Shown here piece by piece: positions 16,311 to 25,519 of a stretch of 64,000 bases of DNA. The position numbers and the translations under genes are program-made. Origin of the DNA: Bittarella massiliensis (ex Durand et al. 2017) (lineage in GTDB: Bacteria > Bacillota > Clostridia > Oscillospirales > Ruminococcaceae); the NCBI RefSeq assembly GCF_017566145.1, contig NZ_JABFCL010000004.1, forward strand, positions 1-64,000. The letters are read 5' to 3'. Within the stretch, counting starts at the first letter, position 1, and each line of letters opens with the position of its first letter. The notes under the pieces are model-generated. The model worked only from the letters and a program-made list of their open reading frames with translations. It was not told the DNA's origin and made no database searches.

Positions 16311-16676
16311 ATGGAATTTATGGCAGAGCAGGACATGATAGAATTATCAAATCCAGGGGTTCTTTCAAAACAGATACTGAACCCAGAAAACTCGGCAAGC
16401 GCTCGAGTCACCATCACAGAAGTGCATCTCGAATCGGGCGCTTGTCAACCAAGGCACATACACGAGACATCGGAACAAACATGGTACGCCGTCCAAGGCG
16501 ATGGCAAACTGCTGTTGGCGGACAAGCAAACAAAAGCGTTTCGCAAAGGGGATGTCGTCCGATTCGCCGACGGAGAGGTTCACGGACTACTCAATGATTC
16601 AGAGGCAGCGTTTATGTACATCTCTGTCACCTCGCCGCCAATTGATTTCGGCTATGCTTACGAGAACAAAAAATAG
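16311..16676 (+). CDS. Cupin-domain protein
   Basis: A 121-residue single-domain beta-barrel. The metal motif 1 region reads PRHIHETSEQTWYAVQGDGKLL and motif 2 reads FADGEVHGLLN, giving His, His, Glu and His ligands. The ATG at 16311 follows GGGAGAGAG. Substrate is unknown; such small cupins are isomerases, dioxygenases or sensors. Its base composition is between that of the island and the core, so it may be an older arrival. Confidence 0.85.
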   Translation: MEFMAEQDMIELSNPGVLSKQILNPENSASARVTITEVHLESGACQPRHIHETSEQTWYAVQGDGKLLLADKQTKAFRKGDVVRFADGEVHGLLNDSEAAFMYISVTSPPIDFGYAYENKK

Positions 16677-16767
16677 CCGCCTCAAGCGAATCAGCGCAGT
16701 CGCCACGCAAGTTTAAACCCCCGCACAACAAAATTTACCTGCACCTATTTTGAATACACCCGCCACG

Positions 16768-16802
16768 CCGGAGCAAGCGATCAACAGCTTGTTCCGGTTT
16801 TT
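16768..16802 (+). terminator. Terminator after the cupin gene
   Basis: An 11-bp stem (16768-16778 with 16787-16797, one G-U pair) followed by TTTTT. Confidence 0.75.
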
Positions 16803-17029
16803 GTGATTGGAAAGCAGAGCGCACTCCCGCCGCCGTTTTTCGCAAGAGGCCTCGGTCGGTTCACCAGCTCGGCAATTGCTGTTCATCTTCTACAACACCC
16901 CTGCCGCAGAGAGCGACCTCTTCGCCGCGCGGTCATGTGCGGATTCAGTTCGTATACCTCTCTTGTAGGGGGCTTTTTTGCACTCTTTCTCACATGGGAT
17001 ATTCCCCGACAGCCCTTTTGCAAAGGGGT

Positions 17030-17058
17030 TTGAAAACCCGCTGCCGCCTTGGTACAAT
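17030..17058 (+). promoter_or_regulatory. Promoter of the TetR-fucO unit
   Basis: TTGAAA (17030-17035), 17 bases, TACAAT (17053-17058), 34 bases before the regulator start. The DNA from 16803 to 17029 shows no supported gene. Confidence 0.65.
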
Positions 17059-17092
17059 GGAGAAAAGACAGCTGAGGGGAGGGATCACGCTA

Positions 17093-17722
17093 ATGGAGCG
17101 ATCGGCCAGCCGCCAGGAGGCGACCAAGTACCGCCTCGCCGAGGCGATCAAGACCTGCATGAAAAACACCTCTGTCGACCGCATCACCGTCTCCCAGATC
17201 GCCGAGACCTGCGGCGTCACCCGGCAGACATTTTACCGCAACTTTCTCGACAAGTACGACCTGGTCAACTGGTACTTTGACAAGCTGCTGCTGGAATCCT
17301 TCGCCCACATGGGCAGCGGCCGCACCGTGCTGGAGGGGCTGGAGCGCAAGTTTGCCTACATCCGGGAGGAGCGGGTGTTTTTCTCCGGCGCCTTCCGCTC
17401 AGACGACCAAAATTCCCTCAAGGAACACGACTTCGCCCTCATCCTGCGCTTTTACACCGAGAAGATCGAGGAGAAGACCGGCCTGCCGCCGGACGAGCAG
17501 ACCCAGTTTTTGTTGGAGATGTACTGCCGCGGCTCGATCTACATGACGGTGAAGTGGGTGCTCGGCGGAATGGGCGAACCGCCGGCGCAGATGGCCCGGC
17601 GGCTGGTGGAGGCGATGCCCGCCAAGCTGGCCCGGCTCTTTGTCCGGCTGGGGCTTCTGTCTCCCGAAGAGCCCCCTCTCCCCACGCGGGCGCAACCGCC
17701 CAAAAAGTCCGCTCCGATGTGA
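17093..17722 (+). CDS. TetR/AcrR-family regulator
   Basis: A 209-residue protein with the N-terminal TetR helix-turn-helix (ITVSQIAETCGVTRQTFYRNFLDKYDLV). The C-terminal half matches the TetR_C_8 type found in DhaS-like regulators. ATG 17093 follows GAGGGGAGGGA. It precedes fucO by 106 bases in the same direction, so it may control that dehydrogenase. An upstream in-frame extension to 16937 covers the promoter and is not used here. Confidence 0.88.
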   Translation: MERSASRQEATKYRLAEAIKTCMKNTSVDRITVSQIAETCGVTRQTFYRNFLDKYDLVNWYFDKLLLESFAHMGSGRTVLEGLERKFAYIREERVFFSGAFRSDDQNSLKEHDFALILRFYTEKIEEKTGLPPDEQTQFLLEMYCRGSIYMTVKWVLGGMGEPPAQMARRLVEAMPAKLARLFVRLGLLSPEEPPLPTRAQPPKKSAPM

Positions 17723-17828
17723 CAGCCAGGCCGGTTTGTCACTTTACTTCCCCCCTGTTCCCCTTTACGATGGAGGGGAAGGGGGCTGTCAGGCCCACCG
17801 CTGATTTTGAAAAGGGAGTAGAGGACTT

Positions 17829-18974
17829 ATGGCAGACAGGATCATGCTCAACCAGACTTCTTACCACGGCACCGACGCGATTTTGGAGATCGCCAACGAG
17901 GTAAAGGCGCAGGGCTTTCAAAAGGCCCTGGTCTGTTCTGACCCGGACTTGATCGAGTTTGGGGTCACCTCCAAGCTCACCGATGTGTTGGAGGAAAACG
18001 GCCTTCCCTACGAGATCTATTCAGACATCAAGGCCAACCCCACCATCGAAAACGTCCAAAACGGCGTGCGGGCCTTCCGCGCCTCGGGGGCCGACTACAT
18101 CGTCGCCATCGGCGGCGGCTCTTCCATGGACACCGCCAAGGCCATCGGCATCATCTCCGCCAACCCCGAATTTGAGGACGTGCGCAGCCTGGAAGGGGTC
18201 GCCCCCACCAAGCATCCCAGCGTCCCCATCATCGCCGTCCCCACCACCGCCGGCACTGCTGCCGAGGTGACCATCAACTACGTCATCACCGACCTGGAGA
18301 AGAGGCGGAAATTCGTCTGTGTAGACCCCCACGACATGCCGATCGTCGCCATCGTCGACCCGCAGATGATGGCCTCGATGCCCAAGGGGCTGACCGCCTC
18401 CACCGGGATGGACGCCCTGACCCACGCCATCGAGGGCTACACCACCAAGGCCGCCTGGGAGATGACCGACATGTTCCACCTCAAGGCCATCGAGATCATC
18501 GCCCGCTCGCTGCGGGGGGCGGTGGCCAACACCCCGGAAGGCCGCAAGGACATGGCCCTGGGCCAGTACATCGCCGGCATGGGCTTTTCCAACGTGGGGC
18601 TCGGCATCGCCCACTCCATGGCCCACACCCTGGGTGCGGTTTACGACACCCCCCACGGGGTCGCCTGCGCCATGATGCTCCCCCTCGTCATGGAGTACAA
18701 TGCCGCCTGCACCGGCGAAAAGTACCGGGAGATCGCCCGGGCCATGGGGGTCAAAGGGGTGGACGAAATGTCCCAGGACGAGTACCGCCGGGCAGCCGTC
18801 GACGCGGTCAAGCAGCTTTCGGCTGACGTGGGCATCCCCTCCAAGCTGGAAGCCCTGCGGGAGGAGGACCTTCCCTTCCTGGCCGAGTCGGCCTTTGCCG
18901 ACGCCTGCTGCCCCGGCAACCCCAAAGACGCCAGCGTGGAGGACTTGAAGGCCCTTTTCCGCAAATTAATGTAG
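17829..18974 (+). CDS. fucO: Iron-dependent alcohol dehydrogenase, lactaldehyde reductase type
   Basis: Reduces L-lactaldehyde to 1,2-propanediol with NADH at the end of anaerobic fucose or rhamnose breakdown; related aldehydes are also substrates in the family. The 381 residues align closely with E. coli FucO as I recall it (VAIGGGSSMDTAKAIG, PTTAGTAAEVTINYVITD, EKRRKFVCVDPHD). The four iron ligands are present at Asp195, His199, His262 and His276. No fucose kinase or aldolase is nearby. It is likely cotranscribed with the TetR gene or controlled by it. Confidence 0.9.
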   Translation: MADRIMLNQTSYHGTDAILEIANEVKAQGFQKALVCSDPDLIEFGVTSKLTDVLEENGLPYEIYSDIKANPTIENVQNGVRAFRASGADYIVAIGGGSSMDTAKAIGIISANPEFEDVRSLEGVAPTKHPSVPIIAVPTTAGTAAEVTINYVITDLEKRRKFVCVDPHDMPIVAIVDPQMMASMPKGLTASTGMDALTHAIEGYTTKAAWEMTDMFHLKAIEIIARSLRGAVANTPEGRKDMALGQYIAGMGFSNVGLGIAHSMAHTLGAVYDTPHGVACAMMLPLVMEYNAACTGEKYREIARAMGVKGVDEMSQDEYRRAAVDAVKQLSADVGIPSKLEALREEDLPFLAESAFADACCPGNPKDASVEDLKALFRKLM

Positions 18975-19000
18975 TTTTTTAAAGTATTTTTTTAGCACTT

Positions 19001-19046
19001 AAAAAGCCGGCTTCTCCCCGAGAGAGCCGGCTTTTTCTGTTTTTTA
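19001..19046 (+). terminator. Terminator after fucO
   Basis: AAAAAGCCGGCT (19001-19012) pairs with AGCCGGCTTTTT (19025-19036), followed by more T. The symmetry allows use in both directions. Confidence 0.85.
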
Positions 19047-19106
19047 TCCCCTATTTCAAGCAGCCAAAGGCCGCCTTTCTCACTTCCCAAATAACCCCTT
19101 TTGCGG

Positions 19107-19135
19107 TTGCTCTTTTCAACAGATATTGATATAAT
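19107..19135 (+). promoter_or_regulatory. Promoter of the GGDEF-EAL gene
   Basis: TTGCTC (19107-19112), 17 bases, perfect TATAAT (19130-19135), 39 bases before the chosen start. Confidence 0.65.
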
Positions 19136-19174
19136 AGACAAAATAGATGCGGACCCTCGGTCATGGAGGACAAG

Positions 19175-21871
19175 ATGCACAAACGATTGATACCGGCTCT
19201 GCTGGCCGCGGCCCTGCTTCTCACCGGACTGCTCTCTGTCCTGTCGATCCGGGGGCTGCAGGGAAACGCCCGGGTGATCAACTACGCGGGGGTGGTGCGG
19301 GGCGCCACCCAGCGCCTGGTCAAAGAAGAGTTGGCCGGCCACCCCAACGACGCCCTTGTCGGGCGGATCGACGGCATTCTGAACGAGTTGGCCACCGGCG
19401 AGGGGGAAAACGGCCTCGCCCGGCTGGAGGACGACGCCTTTCAAGACCTCATCGCCCAGATGCAGGCCGGTTGGGCAGAGATCGAAGACGCCATTGACCA
19501 GGTGCGCGGGGGAGCCGATGGAGAGGCGCTCTACCGCTTGAGCGAGTCCTATTTTGAACTGGCCGACCGCACCGTTTCGGCGGCTGAAATCTACTCCGAA
19601 CGGCAGGTGGAAAGGGCTCAACTGGCCCTGCTGCTTCTCAGCGCTGTCTTTTTGGCGCTGGCCGGCCTCCTTGCCTGGTATGGGGCGGTGCAGGCGCGAC
19701 GGCAGCGGGAACTGCAGGCAGGGGAAGAGGCCAATCGCGCCCGCCAGGAGAGCCTCTCGCGGATGTCGGAGGACCTGCGCGCCCCCCTCAACGACATTTC
19801 AGAGCTGATGTACGTCGCCGACCTGGAGACCCACGAACTGCTCTTCATCAACGAGACCGGCCGCAAGACCTTCCACCTGGACAAGGTGGCGGGGCGGACG
19901 TGCTACCAGGTGCTGCAGGGATTTTCACAGCCCTGCCCCTTCTGTACCAATCAGTACCTGGTTCCCGGCGAGACCTACACCTGGGAGTACACCAATCCCG
20001 TCACCCAGCGGCACTACCTGCTTAAAGACCGGCTGCTGGAGTGGGAAGGACACCCCGCCCGGCTGGAAATCGCCTTCGACATCACCGAGGCGGAGATGGA
20101 GAAGCAGGCCCTTAAGCGAACCCTCGACGCCGAACAGATGCTGATGGAGTGCGTGCGCACCCTCTACCGGGAACACGATCTAAGCCAATCGGTCCCCCTG
20201 GTGCTAAAGCAGTTGGGCCGCTACCTCTCGGCCGACCGCGCCTATCTGATTTTTGAGAGAGAGGGGCTGCTCTACAACGACTACGAGTGGTGTGACGACG
20301 GGATCGACTCTCAAAAAGAGCTGTTGCAGGGAATGCCCCTGTCCACCATCAACCGCTGGCGTCCCTTTTTTGACCGCCAGGAATGCGTGGCCGTGGAAAA
20401 TATTGAGGAGCTGCGGGAACACTCCCCCGCGGAGTACGAGTTGCTTCGCAAACAGGATATTGTCAGCCTGGTGGTGGCCCCTCTGGAGCAGGACGGTCAA
20501 CTGCGGGGCTGCGTAGGGGTGGACAACCCCCTCGCCTTAAATATGCGCACCATCTCCTCGCTGCTGCAGACGCTGGGGTACTTTCTCATGCTCGCCTACC
20601 GCCGCACCGAGAGCGAAAACGAGCTCTCCCGCTTGAGCTATTACGACACCCTGACCTCTTTTTTCAACCGCAACCGCTTTATGGAAGACGTTGAAGCCCT
20701 CGCCGCCCAGGCCGAACCGGTGGGAATTGTCTACCTGGATGTCAATGGGCTCAAGGACATCAACGACCGGCACGGCCACGCCTTTGGCGACAAGGTGCTG
20801 GCCGAATGCGCCAAGCAGATGCAGGAGGCCTTTGACGGGGCCAACTTCTACCGCATCGGCGGGGACGAGTTTGTCATCATCTGCCCGGGGATGGCGCAGG
20901 GCGACTTTGAAGCGCAGGTCAAGGCGCTGCGTCAGCGCTTTCAGGTTAAAACCAGCTGCCGGGCGGCCATCGGCGCCCGCTGGGCCCAGCAGTTTGAAGA
21001 CCTGCAGCAAATTATCGCCAGCGCCGACGCCGAGATGTACGAGGACAAAAAGGAGTTCTACCGCCAAAATCCCGCCTCCAACCGCTACCGCCACCACAGC
21101 GACGAAGTGCTCCACCTGTCCGACCCGCAGGTGCTGCAAAAGGAAATTTCGCAAAACCGCTTTGTGGTCTATCTGCAGCCCAAAATCTCCTCCAGCGACC
21201 GCACTGCGGTGGGGGCCGAGGCCCTGGTGCGATACCAGCCCCGGTCCGGTTCCCTGGTGCTGCCGGGCAACTTCCTCCCCCTGCTGGAGGAGAGCCAGAC
21301 GGTGAGCCAGATCGACTTCTATGTCTTTCAGTTTGCCTGCTCCCGCCTCAAGGAGTGGGCCGACCAGGGAAAACAGGCCATGCCGGTGTCGGTCAACTTC
21401 TCCCGCTGCTCCCTGGCCCAGCCGGACTTTGTGCAGCGGCTCGACGACCTCTGCCGGCAATACGGGGTGGAAAAAAAGTACCTGGAAATCGAGATCACCG
21501 AGACGGTGCGGGAGTCCGACGGGGTGAATCTCAAGGCGCTGATCGACGACCTGCGGCGGGCAGGCTTCATCGTCTCCATCGACGACTTTGGCACCGAGTA
21601 CGCCAACCTGGCCCTTCTCTCCGCGGTGGAGTTCGATGTGCTCAAACTGGACAAGACCCTGGTGGACGACGTGGCCGGCAACAGCCGCGCCCGCACCGTG
21701 GTGGAGTCGATTGTGGACATCTGCAGGAAGATGAACATCCAGGTGGTGGCCGAGGGGATCGAGACGGAGGAGCAGCTCTCAGCGCTGCGCGACTGCGGGG
21801 TGGAACTGGCCCAGGGATTTTTGTTCAGCCGCCCCATCCCCATTGAGGAGTACGAGAAAAAATATCTGTAA
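19175..21871 (+). CDS. Membrane sensor GGDEF-EAL protein (c-di-GMP turnover)
   Basis: An 898-residue protein. An N-terminal membrane helix, an outer domain of about 130 residues starting with the PilJ/nitrate-sensor-like INYAGVVRGATQRL, and a second membrane helix near residue 155 are followed by a PAS-like domain (with CPFC), a GAF-like domain, GGDEF at 562 (YRIGGDEF) and EAL at 682. The GGDEF signature is intact. The EAL domain keeps EALVR, ETVRES, DDFG and EGIETEEQ, so both synthesis and hydrolysis are possible. ATG 19175 is chosen because GGAGG lies 5 bases upstream; an ATG four codons earlier contains that site. It is a monocistronic gene. Confidence 0.92.
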   Translation: MHKRLIPALLAAALLLTGLLSVLSIRGLQGNARVINYAGVVRGATQRLVKEELAGHPNDALVGRIDGILNELATGEGENGLARLEDDAFQDLIAQMQAGWAEIEDAIDQVRGGADGEALYRLSESYFELADRTVSAAEIYSERQVERAQLALLLLSAVFLALAGLLAWYGAVQARRQRELQAGEEANRARQESLSRMSEDLRAPLNDISELMYVADLETHELLFINETGRKTFHLDKVAGRTCYQVLQGFSQPCPFCTNQYLVPGETYTWEYTNPVTQRHYLLKDRLLEWEGHPARLEIAFDITEAEMEKQALKRTLDAEQMLMECVRTLYREHDLSQSVPLVLKQLGRYLSADRAYLIFEREGLLYNDYEWCDDGIDSQKELLQGMPLSTINRWRPFFDRQECVAVENIEELREHSPAEYELLRKQDIVSLVVAPLEQDGQLRGCVGVDNPLALNMRTISSLLQTLGYFLMLAYRRTESENELSRLSYYDTLTSFFNRNRFMEDVEALAAQAEPVGIVYLDVNGLKDINDRHGHAFGDKVLAECAKQMQEAFDGANFYRIGGDEFVIICPGMAQGDFEAQVKALRQRFQVKTSCRAAIGARWAQQFEDLQQIIASADAEMYEDKKEFYRQNPASNRYRHHSDEVLHLSDPQVLQKEISQNRFVVYLQPKISSSDRTAVGAEALVRYQPRSGSLVLPGNFLPLLEESQTVSQIDFYVFQFACSRLKEWADQGKQAMPVSVNFSRCSLAQPDFVQRLDDLCRQYGVEKKYLEIEITETVRESDGVNLKALIDDLRRAGFIVSIDDFGTEYANLALLSAVEFDVLKLDKTLVDDVAGNSRARTVVESIVDICRKMNIQVVAEGIETEEQLSALRDCGVELAQGFLFSRPIPIEEYEKKYL

Positions 21872-21884
21872 CTCTGTCCTGTCA

Positions 21885-21922
21885 GGCCCGGCAAGACTTT
21901 TTGACCTTGCCGGGCCTTCTTT
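21885..21922 (+). terminator. Terminator after the GGDEF-EAL gene
   Basis: Perfect 11-bp stem GGCCCGGCAAG/CTTGCCGGGCC (21885-21895 with 21906-21916), then TTCTTT. Confidence 0.85.
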
Positions 21923-22120
21923 CCCCCTCGAATTGGTGTGAAGCCGGTCGTTTTGGACAAATATGCCCCTGGGCGAAAACCTGCCGAGCGTCAACTCGTG
22001 GAGACAGGGGATAAAAGATGGGAAACCACATTTGACAGTATTCTGACAAACGAGTGCAATCCCCTTTGAAAAGCCCAATTAAAACAGCTGTACTCTGTCG
22101 ATTTTAAGGAGATGGGCAAA

Positions 22121-22787
22121 ATGGGAATCTTTGACGGAAGGGTCACAATCATCACCGGCGGAGGGAAGGCCAAGTCGATCGGCTACGGCATTGCCGTGGC
22201 ATATGCCAAAGAGGGGGCCAGCTTGGTCCTGACCGGCAGAAACGAGAAGAAACTGCTGGACGCCAAGGAGGAGCTGGAGCGCCTCTATAACGTCAAGGTG
22301 CTGCCGCTGGCGGTGGAGGTCACCCCCCAGCGACGAATCGGAGGACCGGGTCAAAGCAGCTGTGCAGAAGGCCATCGCCCAGTTCGGCCGCATCGACGTG
22401 CTGATCAACAACACCCAGGCGTCGGTCTCGGGCAGCCCCCTGCCCATGCAGACCAGGGATCACTTTGACCTGGGCATCTGCTCGGGGCTTTACGCCACCT
22501 TCTACTACATGAGGGAGTGCTATCCCTACCTGAAGGAGACCCAGGGCTCGGTCATCAACTTTGCCTCTGGCGCCGGTCTCTTCGGCAACGTGGGCCAGTG
22601 CTCCTATGCCGCCGCCAAAGAGGGCATCCGCGCGCGCTCCCGCGTCGCAGCCACCGAGTGGGGCAGGGACAACATCAACGTGGTCTGCCCCCTGGCCATG
22701 ACCGCCCAGCTGGAGAACTTCAAGCTCTCCTACTCCGAAGCTTACGAGAAAAACCTCAAAGGGGGGCCCATGGGGCAGCGCCCCTAG
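22121..22787 (+). pseudogene. Short-chain dehydrogenase, frameshifted and truncated
   Basis: The first 70 codons (ATG 22121 after AAGGAGATG) give an SDR Rossmann start, TGGGKAKSIGYGIA. At the C-run 22323-22328 the frame is lost: with five C instead of six, translation continues into SDESEDRVKAAVQKAI and INNTQASVSG. The rest includes the catalytic SYAAAK. The protein then ends at GGPMGQRP, without the usual last 40-50 residues (cofactor loop and C-terminal strand). So there are two lesions, one possibly a sequencing error. TTGACA at 22032 may be part of its promoter. Confidence 0.8.
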
Positions 22788-22818
22788 CCCTCCCGCAACT
22801 ACTCCCCTTTTCCCCGCA

Positions 22819-22859
22819 CACAAAAAGGCTGACGGCAGGTTGCCGGCGGCCTTTTTGTG
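22819..22859. terminator. Terminator after the broken SDR gene
   Basis: CACAAAAAGGC (22819-22829) pairs with GCCTTTTTGTG (22849-22859). It works in either direction. Confidence 0.7.
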
Positions 22860-23360
22860 CCGCCGCAAAGCCCTTTTCACCGGCCAACGCCGCCAATTTC
22901 CCTTTCAGCCAAACCGGCATCGCGCCTCCCTGCCCCGTGTCGGCCCACGCGCATCCTTTGAAAAATGGAGCCGGCCGCTCCCTTCTATCCTGTTTTCCAC
23001 TCTGCCGCTGCAGAATCTGCCGCCAATTCCCTCTCCCCTCCAGTGCCCCGCAAAAGCCCCTCTCCTCTGGGCGGCGCACCCCTATGCCGCACAAGGTGGC
23101 GCGCCAAGGAGAGAGGCGGCAATTTTACACTAAAAGCAGGCATCTGCCCATCAAATGGAGAATCCGCGCTTTCTCTCTGTCCTTTACAGCTGGCTCTTTT
23201 CTATGGCAAGCAACGGAAATCCCACGGCTGTGTAACTCTGCGACAGATGAGATGGAAAATTATACCTTTTCATTCGCACAAAAAACTGTCTAAATACCCC
23301 AAAAGCAGCAATCCCATTTGAAAAAGAATCAGGCTGTCTCTACATAGTTCCCCATTCAAA
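22860..23360. other. Intergenic stretch without a gene
   Basis: About 500 bases of lower coding quality. Open frames exist on the plus strand but have no ribosome sites, no family resemblance and a Ser/Pro/Arg-rich composition typical of non-coding GC-rich DNA. It may be the decayed 3' part of the SDR locus. Confidence 0.5.
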
Positions 23361-23389
23361 TTTACAAGAACGATAAATTATGCTATAAT
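23361..23389 (+). promoter_or_regulatory. Promoter of the cell-surface polymer operon
   Basis: TTTACA (23361-23366), 17 bases, perfect TATAAT (23384-23389), 63 bases before the first gene. Confidence 0.65.
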
Positions 23390-23451
23390 ACAAAAAGTTT
23401 TGCAAACTTTGCAGGTTTTTGTAAAAATCAGGAAAGTAGAGGAGTTTTATT

Positions 23452-23742
23452 ATGCTTTTATACATTGATCCGGCGGCCACCTCTTACATCATTCAGGTCA
23501 TTGCGGGATTGGTCATCACCCTGAGCGTATCGGTGGGCATTTTCTGGAAGAAAATTCGCCTGTTCTTTTTAAATCGGAAGATGAAAAAGGTGGAGCAGCA
23601 GTTGAAAGCCCAGACCGGTACCGAAGAAACAGAATCGGCTGGTCAAGTTGCTGAGGGGCAGTCCGCCCTTTCACAGGACATGACCGAAGAGGACGGGGTC
23701 GTTGAGATCAAACTGGACGACGAGGAGGATGCCGTCCGATGA
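23452..23742 (+). CDS. Small membrane protein of the polymer operon, 96 aa
   Basis: MLLYIDPAATSYIIQ leads into one membrane helix (residues 12-30), a basic stretch (KKIRLFFLNRKMKK) and an acidic tail. Proteins beginning MLLYIDP with this layout often sit beside sulfatase or LTA-synthase-like genes in Clostridia, though I know no assigned role. It overlaps the next gene by four bases and is likely a partner of that enzyme. ATG 23452 follows GTAGAGGAGTTTTATT. Confidence 0.8.
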   Translation: MLLYIDPAATSYIIQVIAGLVITLSVSVGIFWKKIRLFFLNRKMKKVEQQLKAQTGTEETESAGQVAEGQSALSQDMTEEDGVVEIKLDDEEDAVR

Positions 23743-25436
23743 AATCGGGAAGATGGTCTGCCCTGGTGCGCGACGACCGGCCCTTTAAAAAGAGACTTCT
23801 CCCCTCCCTGCTGGTCAGCGGCGCGATCTCCTTTACCTTTATTGTCTTTGGCATTTTAGACCTCTATGTGGGAAACAGCGACATCTTCCCCTTTTTGCTA
23901 AAGGACATCCTGCTGCCGGTGCTGCTGGCTGGGCTCCTCTGCTTTGTGGTGCTCGCCGCCATCTTGCTTCTGCTGCGGGGAAAGCTCTTTGACATCGCCC
24001 TCTCTCTGGGACTTGGAGTTTTGCTGGCCGGGTATCTACAGGGCAATTTCTTGAACCTGAATCTGGGGCAGCTCACCGGCGACCGCATCGCCTGGGAGGA
24101 CTATGCCGTCCACAGCCTGCTCAATGCGCTGCTGTGGGTGGTGATCGTCTGCACTCCCCTGGCCCTGCGGTATTTCAGCCAAACGATCTGGCGGGGCGCC
24201 ACCGTCTTTGTGCCGGTGCTGCTCATCGGCATGCAGCTGGTGGGGCTGTTGACCTCGGTCTTTACCAGTGGAGTGCTGGAACAAAAAAGCGCCAACCGCT
24301 ATCTCTCTACTCGGGGGCTCTACGAAGTATCCTCCCAGAAGAATGTGATCGTCATCATCCTCGATCGATTGGATGGAAAGTATGTGGACGCCGTCCGAAA
24401 AGATGACCCTGCATTTTTTGACGGAATGGACGGTTTTACCTACTACGGCAACAACACTTCCCAGTATGGCCGTACCTTTCCATCCGTGACCACAATGCTC
24501 ACCGGCAAGCCCTCTTTCTATCAGGAGCCCGCTGACGAGTACTTTGACGAGGCGTGGGGAAACGCCACCTTCCTGCCCACCCTGAAAGAAAACAACTTTA
24601 CCACAAAACTGTATATTGAAAAAGGATATACCTATTCCAATATTGAGCAGTTGGAGGGGCAGGTTGACAATATTGATACCGGAGAGATGACTGCACAGAC
24701 CCTTCCCCTCATGCGGAGGATGGCCGTTCTCTCCGCCTACCGGTATGTGCCACACGCCCTAAAGCCCAGCTTCTGGATGCCAACCAGTGTGTTCAACGAC
24801 TATGTAGAGGCAGATGCAGAGATCGGCGCCTATAAAACCGACGATGTCGCTTTTTACAAGGGGCTAAAAGCAGAAGGGCTGACGGTGCAAAACAGCCAGA
24901 ACAACTTTGCCTTCTATCACCTGCACGGCTGCCACGACCCCATCTACAACGAAAACATCGAGTATGTTCCAGAAGACCAGACCTCCCTACTTCAACAAAC
25001 CAAGGGCGCCTTCAAAATCGCCTTTGAGTATATGGATCAACTCAAGAAGCTGGGTCTCTACGATGACGCCACCATCATCATCACCGGCGATCACGGGAAG
25101 TCTGGCGATTGGATGCGGCTGGATATGTACAAGACCACCGGTCTGTTTTACAAGCCCAGTGGCAGTTCCGGCACCCCGCTGGTCAATTCGAATGCCCCCA
25201 CTTCCCTCTCCAACTTTGAGGCCACTGTGTTGCAGCAGGCCGGCATCGACTACAGCGATTACGGCAGCGCCATCTCCGACATCCCGGAGGACGCAGACGT
25301 CACCCGGAAGTTTTACTATCGGATGAACAACGAGACTGAAGATGTGCTGGAGGAGTTTGAGATCAAAGGCGACGCCAGAAAGTTCTCCAACTGGCACAAG
25401 GTGGGAGAGACGGTCAACAAATACCCCCACGGGTAA
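23739..25436 (+). CDS. Membrane-bound sulfatase/phosphoglycerol transferase-like protein
   Basis: 565 residues. Residues 20-185 contain about five membrane helices; the rest is an outward-facing alkaline-phosphatase-superfamily domain related to LtaS and phosphoglycerol transferases. Seen motifs: VIVIILDRLD (metal Asp), the likely nucleophile region GRTFPSVTTML with Thr/Ser, YHLHGCHDP and TGDHGKSGD. It probably transfers or cleaves glycerol-phosphate groups on a surface polymer. It overlaps the small membrane protein gene and is followed by the YidC-fusion gene, which carries a second glycerophosphate-linked domain. Confidence 0.85.
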   Translation: MKSGRWSALVRDDRPFKKRLLPSLLVSGAISFTFIVFGILDLYVGNSDIFPFLLKDILLPVLLAGLLCFVVLAAILLLLRGKLFDIALSLGLGVLLAGYLQGNFLNLNLGQLTGDRIAWEDYAVHSLLNALLWVVIVCTPLALRYFSQTIWRGATVFVPVLLIGMQLVGLLTSVFTSGVLEQKSANRYLSTRGLYEVSSQKNVIVIILDRLDGKYVDAVRKDDPAFFDGMDGFTYYGNNTSQYGRTFPSVTTMLTGKPSFYQEPADEYFDEAWGNATFLPTLKENNFTTKLYIEKGYTYSNIEQLEGQVDNIDTGEMTAQTLPLMRRMAVLSAYRYVPHALKPSFWMPTSVFNDYVEADAEIGAYKTDDVAFYKGLKAEGLTVQNSQNNFAFYHLHGCHDPIYNENIEYVPEDQTSLLQQTKGAFKIAFEYMDQLKKLGLYDDATIIITGDHGKSGDWMRLDMYKTTGLFYKPSGSSGTPLVNSNAPTSLSNFEATVLQQAGIDYSDYGSAISDIPEDADVTRKFYYRMNNETEDVLEEFEIKGDARKFSNWHKVGETVNKYPHG

Positions 25437-25465
25437 TTCCTTTTCCTTACAAGCCCCTTATCCCT

Positions 25466-25490
25466 GTCCCCCGCCCCGTGGGCGGGGGAC
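25466..25490 (+). other. GC hairpin between the polymer genes
   Basis: GTCCCCCGCC (25466-25475) pairs perfectly with GGCGGGGGAC (25481-25490). There is no T run, so it may stabilise mRNA or set the ratio between the two genes rather than terminate. Confidence 0.5.
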
Positions 25491-25519
25491 GACTACGATG
25501 CGAGGATGTGTAGCTGTTT

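Noticed and set aside
16178..16597. A 139-codon Arg-rich ORF overlapping the cupin gene
   Set aside because: It lies in another frame of a clear cupin gene and starts in the island's terminator region.
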